A stretch of 41,994 nucleotides of DNA from Deltaproteobacteria bacterium UBA6106 (GTDB lineage Bacteria > Desulfobacterota > Syntrophorhabdia > Syntrophorhabdales > Syntrophorhabdaceae). Shown here one piece after another: positions 38,694 through 41,994 of this stretch; position 1 is the first letter of the stretch, and every line of letters begins with the position of its first letter. The stretch lies in contig DIWM01000032.1 in the NCBI GenBank assembly GCA_002428485.1, positions 15,951 through 57,944 of the forward strand, in the 5' to 3' direction. Both the position numbers and the translations under genes were made by a program. The notes under the pieces were generated by a model. It was not told the DNA's origin, ran no database searches, and saw only the letters and a program-made list of their open reading frames with translations.

Positions 38694-40286
38694 ATCCTCC
38701 CTTTTTTTCCATCGCCTGTGAGAGGCCACCGCGAATCTATGCGCTTCATCTCTCATCCGGAGTATCTCCCTGAACACAATTGAAGACTTTGATAATAAGA
38801 GGGGGTTTTTGCGCAAGGGCGTGTAGATGAGGTCTTCCATCCTCGTTCTGCGCTGTCCTTTTGCGACGCCGATGACATCGCTGCTCACGTTCAGGGTTTT
38901 GAGTATTTTCACTGCCGCCGACAGCTGTCCCTTGCCGCCGTCTATAATGCATAGATCAGGGAGAGGGACAATCCTCGGGTCTGTGAGCCTTCTCCGCAGT
39001 GTTTCTCCTATCATTGCAACATCATCCATGGACGGAGCATCTCTAATGTGGAAGACCCTGTAGAATCTTTTAGCTGCCCTGAATTTTTCAAATACCACCA
39101 TAACACCCGCAGGGTGTTTGCCGTGTCCGTGCGAGATGTCATAGACCTCGATCCTCTCGGGTATTTTTTTCAGGTGAAGGGTGTTTTTAAAGGCCTCTTC
39201 TTTGGGGACCGGTTCAGTCCCGTGAAGATTTTCAAGGGCGAGCTTCATAAGAGCACCCGCAGCCTCTTTGTGTGGCCTGTATATCCTCACGGGGCCGTTC
39301 TTTTTATCGCTGAGATATGATTCAAGAAGCTCTAAGTCCCCTGCTTCTTCCGAAACGATGATCTCTTCAGGGACCGGCCTGGAGCTGTAGTACTGGAACA
39401 GAAAGGACGCAGCGACCTCATGCAGAGCGTCTGCGACGCAAGGTTCCCTGAAGGCCTTCTTTGTGATGAGCACCCCCTTCTTAAAGCTGAGGAGAACAAT
39501 GTGGACCTTCTGGTCTCCCCCGGAAAACGCCCATACGTCCCTGTCTTTGCCGAAGTGCTCATGGACGCTTTGCCTCTCCGTCATGCCCTTGACGGCAAGG
39601 TATCTGTCCTTAAGGGCTTGCGCCTCCTCGAATTTCCATGAGGAGATCGAACGGGCTATCTGCCTTTCAAGCTCCTTGAGGAGGTTTTCTCCTCTTCCGG
39701 AAAGGAAATCCTCGAGTTCGGACACCATGCTACGGTATCCGGCATCATCTATCTTTTCGGTACAGGGCGCGGGACATTTTCCCAGTTGGAAGAGAATACA
39801 TGGCCTTCTCCGTTTTTTGAACACGCTGTCTTTGCACCTTCGCACGGGGTAGTAGCTCTGGATCAGCTTCAGCACGTCTTTTACATCTCTCGAATGGGGG
39901 TAAGGGCCGAAATAAAGGGCGCCGTCATCCCTGATCTCTCTTGTCAGGTAGAGGGCCGGGTACCTTTCGTTGATCGTAAGCTTCAACGAAATATAGCTCT
40001 TATCGTCTTTAAGGTTTACGTTATAGCGCGGCCTGTTCTCCTTGATGAGATTGTTTTCCAGGAGAAATGCCTCCTTTTCGTTCTTTGTCAGGAAGGTTTC
40101 GACCTCTTCGATCTTGTCAACGAGCCGCTGTGTCTTGACGTCCCGTTTTGTTTCCGCCATGTAGCTTCTGACCCTTTCTTTTATGTTCTTTGCCTTGCCG
40201 ATGTAGAGGATGTTCCTTTCTTTATCCCTGAAGATATAAACGCCCGAGGTCTCGGGAAGCGCATTAAAATTTTGTTCGCTTATCAC
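38685..40286 (-). CDS. uvrC: Excinuclease UvrC lacking the C-terminal HhH domain
   Basis: 533 residues. The GIY-YIG nuclease (ETSGVYIFRDKERNILYIGK) is followed by the UVR motif (WKFEEAQALKDRYLAVKG). The RNase-H-like nuclease carries its acidic residues in VYDISHGHGKHPAG and LCIIDGGKGQLSAA, and the His in MRDEAHRFAVASHRR. UvrC normally continues for about 60-80 more residues into a (HhH)2 DNA-binding domain. Here the frame stops after KKREDLL, and that sequence is absent beyond the stop, where the hybrid kinase gene ends on the other strand. 3' incision and part of DNA binding may be altered. The start overlaps the uvrB stop by 4 bp. Confidence 0.95.
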   Translation of the reverse strand: MISEQNFNALPETSGVYIFRDKERNILYIGKAKNIKERVRSYMAETKRDVKTQRLVDKIEEVETFLTKNEKEAFLLENNLIKENRPRYNVNLKDDKSYISLKLTINERYPALYLTREIRDDGALYFGPYPHSRDVKDVLKLIQSYYPVRRCKDSVFKKRRRPCILFQLGKCPAPCTEKIDDAGYRSMVSELEDFLSGRGENLLKELERQIARSISSWKFEEAQALKDRYLAVKGMTERQSVHEHFGKDRDVWAFSGGDQKVHIVLLSFKKGVLITKKAFREPCVADALHEVAASFLFQYYSSRPVPEEIIVSEEAGDLELLESYLSDKKNGPVRIYRPHKEAAGALMKLALENLHGTEPVPKEEAFKNTLHLKKIPERIEVYDISHGHGKHPAGVMVVFEKFRAAKRFYRVFHIRDAPSMDDVAMIGETLRRRLTDPRIVPLPDLCIIDGGKGQLSAAVKILKTLNVSSDVIGVAKGQRRTRMEDLIYTPLRKNPLLLSKSSIVFREILRMRDEAHRFAVASHRRWKKREDLL

Positions 40287-41994
40287 AGGGTGATCTCCAT
40301 CTTTTCAAGCTTCAGCAGCCGGTCTCTCAGGCTGGCGGCCTTCTCGAAATCCCACCTCTTTGCCGCTTCATTGATCTCTTTTCGCAGCCTCTTCATCATC
40401 CTGGATAATTTTTTCGGCTCTATCCCTTTTTCTTCAAATTCATCAACAGGGATCGTGTAGTAATCCTTTTCGTAAATGGACGACAGAACATCAACGACGG
40501 ATTTCCTGATGCTTTCCGGCGTGATGCCATGTTTCTCGTTATACCTCATCTGGAGCGCCCTTCTTCTTTCTGTTTCCCCAATCGCCCTCTGCATGGATTT
40601 TGTCACGACATCGCCGAACATGAGGACCTTTCCATTGATATTCCGCGCAGCCCTGCCGCAGGTCTGTATCAGGGATGTCTCTGACCGGAGGAATCCTTCC
40701 TTGTCTGCATCGAGTATCGCTACGAGCGATACCTCGGGGAGGTCAAGCCCTTCCCGTAAAAGATTGACGCCCACAAGGACATCAAATTTTCCCATCCTCA
40801 GGTCCCTGATGATGGCAACGCGCTCCAGGGTGTCAATATCGGAGTGGAGGTATTTTGTCTTAATGTTGCGATCCAGGAGAAAATCAGTAAGATCCTCTGC
40901 AAACCTTTTTGTGAGCGTTGTGATAAGCACCCTTTCTTTTCGCTTTACGGCATCCTGAATCTCAGGGATGAGCGCCTCGATCTGGTTTTTTGCCTTTTGG
41001 ATGTGGATAGCGGGATCCATAAGGCCTGTGGGCCGTATGACCTGCTCGGCCACCATGCCCGCTGCCTTGTTGAGTTCATACTGTGCAGGCGTTGCCGATG
41101 TGTAAAGGACCTGGCCCACCCTTGCCTCGAACTCTTCAAAGGTCAGGGGCCGGTTATCGAGCGCCGATGGCAAACGGAACCCATACTCAACAAGCGTTGT
41201 CTTCCGTGACCGGTCACCACGATACATCCCCATTATCTGAGGGACAGTTACATGGCTTTCGTCGATCATGATCATGGTGTTCTTCGGCAGGTAATCCATC
41301 AAGGTGGGCGGCGGCTCGCCGGGTTGCCTCCCCGTCAGATGACGTGAATAATTTTCTATTCCTGTGCAGTAGCCGAGTTCCTGTAACATTTCAAGGTCGT
41401 ATTGAGTCCTCATGGAGAGACGCTGGGCTTCGAGGAGCTTGTTCTGCCGGTTCAGAACCTCGAGGTGCTCTTTCAACTCCTCTTTTATTGAGATAGTGGC
41501 GCGTTCAAGGGTTTCCCTCGGCGTCACATAATGCGTGGCAGGAAATATGATGCACCTTTTCAGCCTGCCGAGCGTCTTTCCGGTGAGCGGATCTATCGAA
41601 GAGATCGAAATAACACCATCATCGCCAAGGATGACCCTGATGGCCCTGTCTTCCTCGTAAGGCGGGAATATATCGATATTCTCTCCCCGGATCCTGAACC
41701 TGCCCCTGTAAAAATCGATGTCGTTTCTTTCATATTGGCACTGGATGAGCTTGTTCAAAAGAGTTTTTCTGTCCATTGCCTGGCCTTCTTCAAGAGAGAC
41801 GAGCATTCCGTAATAGGATTCCGGTGAGCCAAGCCCGTAGATGCAGGAGACGCTTGCGACGATGATCACGTCCTCCCTTTCAAAGAGCGCGTTGGTGGCA
41901 AGGAGCCTCAGCTTGTCTATCTCCTCGTTGATGGACGAATCTTTTTCAATATAGGTGTCTGTTGTGGGAACGTAGGCCTCGGGCTGGTAGTAGT
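40283..41994 (-). CDS. uvrB: Excinuclease UvrB (5' end outside the window)
   Basis: UvrB scans DNA for damage with UvrA and recruits UvrC. The gene enters at the window edge with the conserved YYQPEAYVP block and then IEKDSSINEEIDKLR and SCIYGLGSPE. Helicase motifs and the beta-hairpin region follow (LEMLQELGYCTGIENYSRHL, MIDESHVTVPQ, TLTKRFAEDLTDFL, NLLREGLDLPEVSLVAILD, QTCGRAARN). The C-terminus is a UVR domain (KRWDFEKAASLRDRLLKLE) that binds UvrC. Only the first ATG at 41869 is inside the window, but it is internal; the coding frame is open to 41994. The stop overlaps uvrC by 4 bp. Confidence 0.97.
   Translation of the reverse strand, partial: YYQPEAYVPTTDTYIEKDSSINEEIDKLRLLATNALFEREDVIIVASVSCIYGLGSPESYYGMLVSLEEGQAMDRKTLLNKLIQCQYERNDIDFYRGRFRIRGENIDIFPPYEEDRAIRVILGDDGVISISSIDPLTGKTLGRLKRCIIFPATHYVTPRETLERATISIKEELKEHLEVLNRQNKLLEAQRLSMRTQYDLEMLQELGYCTGIENYSRHLTGRQPGEPPPTLMDYLPKNTMIMIDESHVTVPQIMGMYRGDRSRKTTLVEYGFRLPSALDNRPLTFEEFEARVGQVLYTSATPAQYELNKAAGMVAEQVIRPTGLMDPAIHIQKAKNQIEALIPEIQDAVKRKERVLITTLTKRFAEDLTDFLLDRNIKTKYLHSDIDTLERVAIIRDLRMGKFDVLVGVNLLREGLDLPEVSLVAILDADKEGFLRSETSLIQTCGRAARNINGKVLMFGDVVTKSMQRAIGETERRRALQMRYNEKHGITPESIRKSVVDVLSSIYEKDYYTIPVDEFEEKGIEPKKLSRMMKRLRKEINEAAKRWDFEKAASLRDRLLKLEKMEITL

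Overview
This looks like a chromosomal stretch from an anaerobic deltaproteobacterium-type organism (Desulfobacterota in the broad sense, possibly a syntroph). This is inferred from three things. The gene order ffh-rpsP-khpA-rimM-trmD-SPOUT methyltransferase-rplS-rnhB-yraN matches those lineages. The regulatory proteins (CHASE2 kinase, FHA, HDOD, PAS hybrid kinase) are also typical of them. Several gaps are filled with nested inverted repeats. Nearly all genes are housekeeping genes. I see no prophage, CRISPR array or intact insertion sequence.

Layout. 1-25 is the 3' end of a tRNA, probably Arg. 26-1866 holds a CoA-binding protein, a DsbA-like thiol protein and much repeat DNA. 1867-2540 is a coupled pair of unknown small genes with their own promoter. 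2572-6563 (minus) is a phospho-signalling operon: CHASE2 Ser/Thr kinase, PP2C phosphatase, double-FHA protein. 6673-11070 (minus) is dnaK-lon with a clear promoter and a clear terminator. 11173-12664 is thrC. 13157-15390 (minus) is a B12-binding radical SAM protein coupled to a DUF1460 protein. 15771-18622 (plus) is a DUF554 membrane protein, an SfsA-DUF123 fusion and a repeat-invaded NagA. 18850-23825 is the ffh/ribosome maturation operon. 23856-25988 is larB-larC, for the nickel-pincer cofactor. 26225-32390 (minus) is an operon of a TPR protein, M24 peptidase, efp, tmk, holB, ricT, metG and a DUF721 gene. 32455-35053 (minus) is queD-folE2-lipoprotein-DUF2007-yqeC. 35150-35850 (minus) is a lone rplC. 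35930-38693 (plus) is an HDOD protein and a hybrid histidine kinase. 38685-41994 (minus) is uvrB (5' end outside the window) and a uvrC that lacks its usual C-terminal domain.

Three themes stand out. First, several operon-leading genes (thrC, the DUF554 gene, sfsA, ffh, queD, the TPR gene and a small ORF) have a sigma70-like promoter whose -10 box ends only 5-10 nt before the start codon, with no Shine-Dalgarno. This suggests leaderless mRNAs, whereas internal operon genes have good Shine-Dalgarno sites. Second, several families of inverted repeats fill the gaps, supply stop codons and C-terminal residues to neighbouring genes, and have entered the nagA coding sequence twice in two different frames. 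Third, a structured element occurs twice (1567-1629 and 24606-24672) with a helix whose sequence differs but whose pairing is kept. The larB-larC copy continues into a region resembling the 3' end of an IS200/IS605 element with its guide-RNA-like hairpins. An ffh promoter overlapped by a perfect 27-bp dyad and an rplC gene outside the S10 operon also merit a second look.
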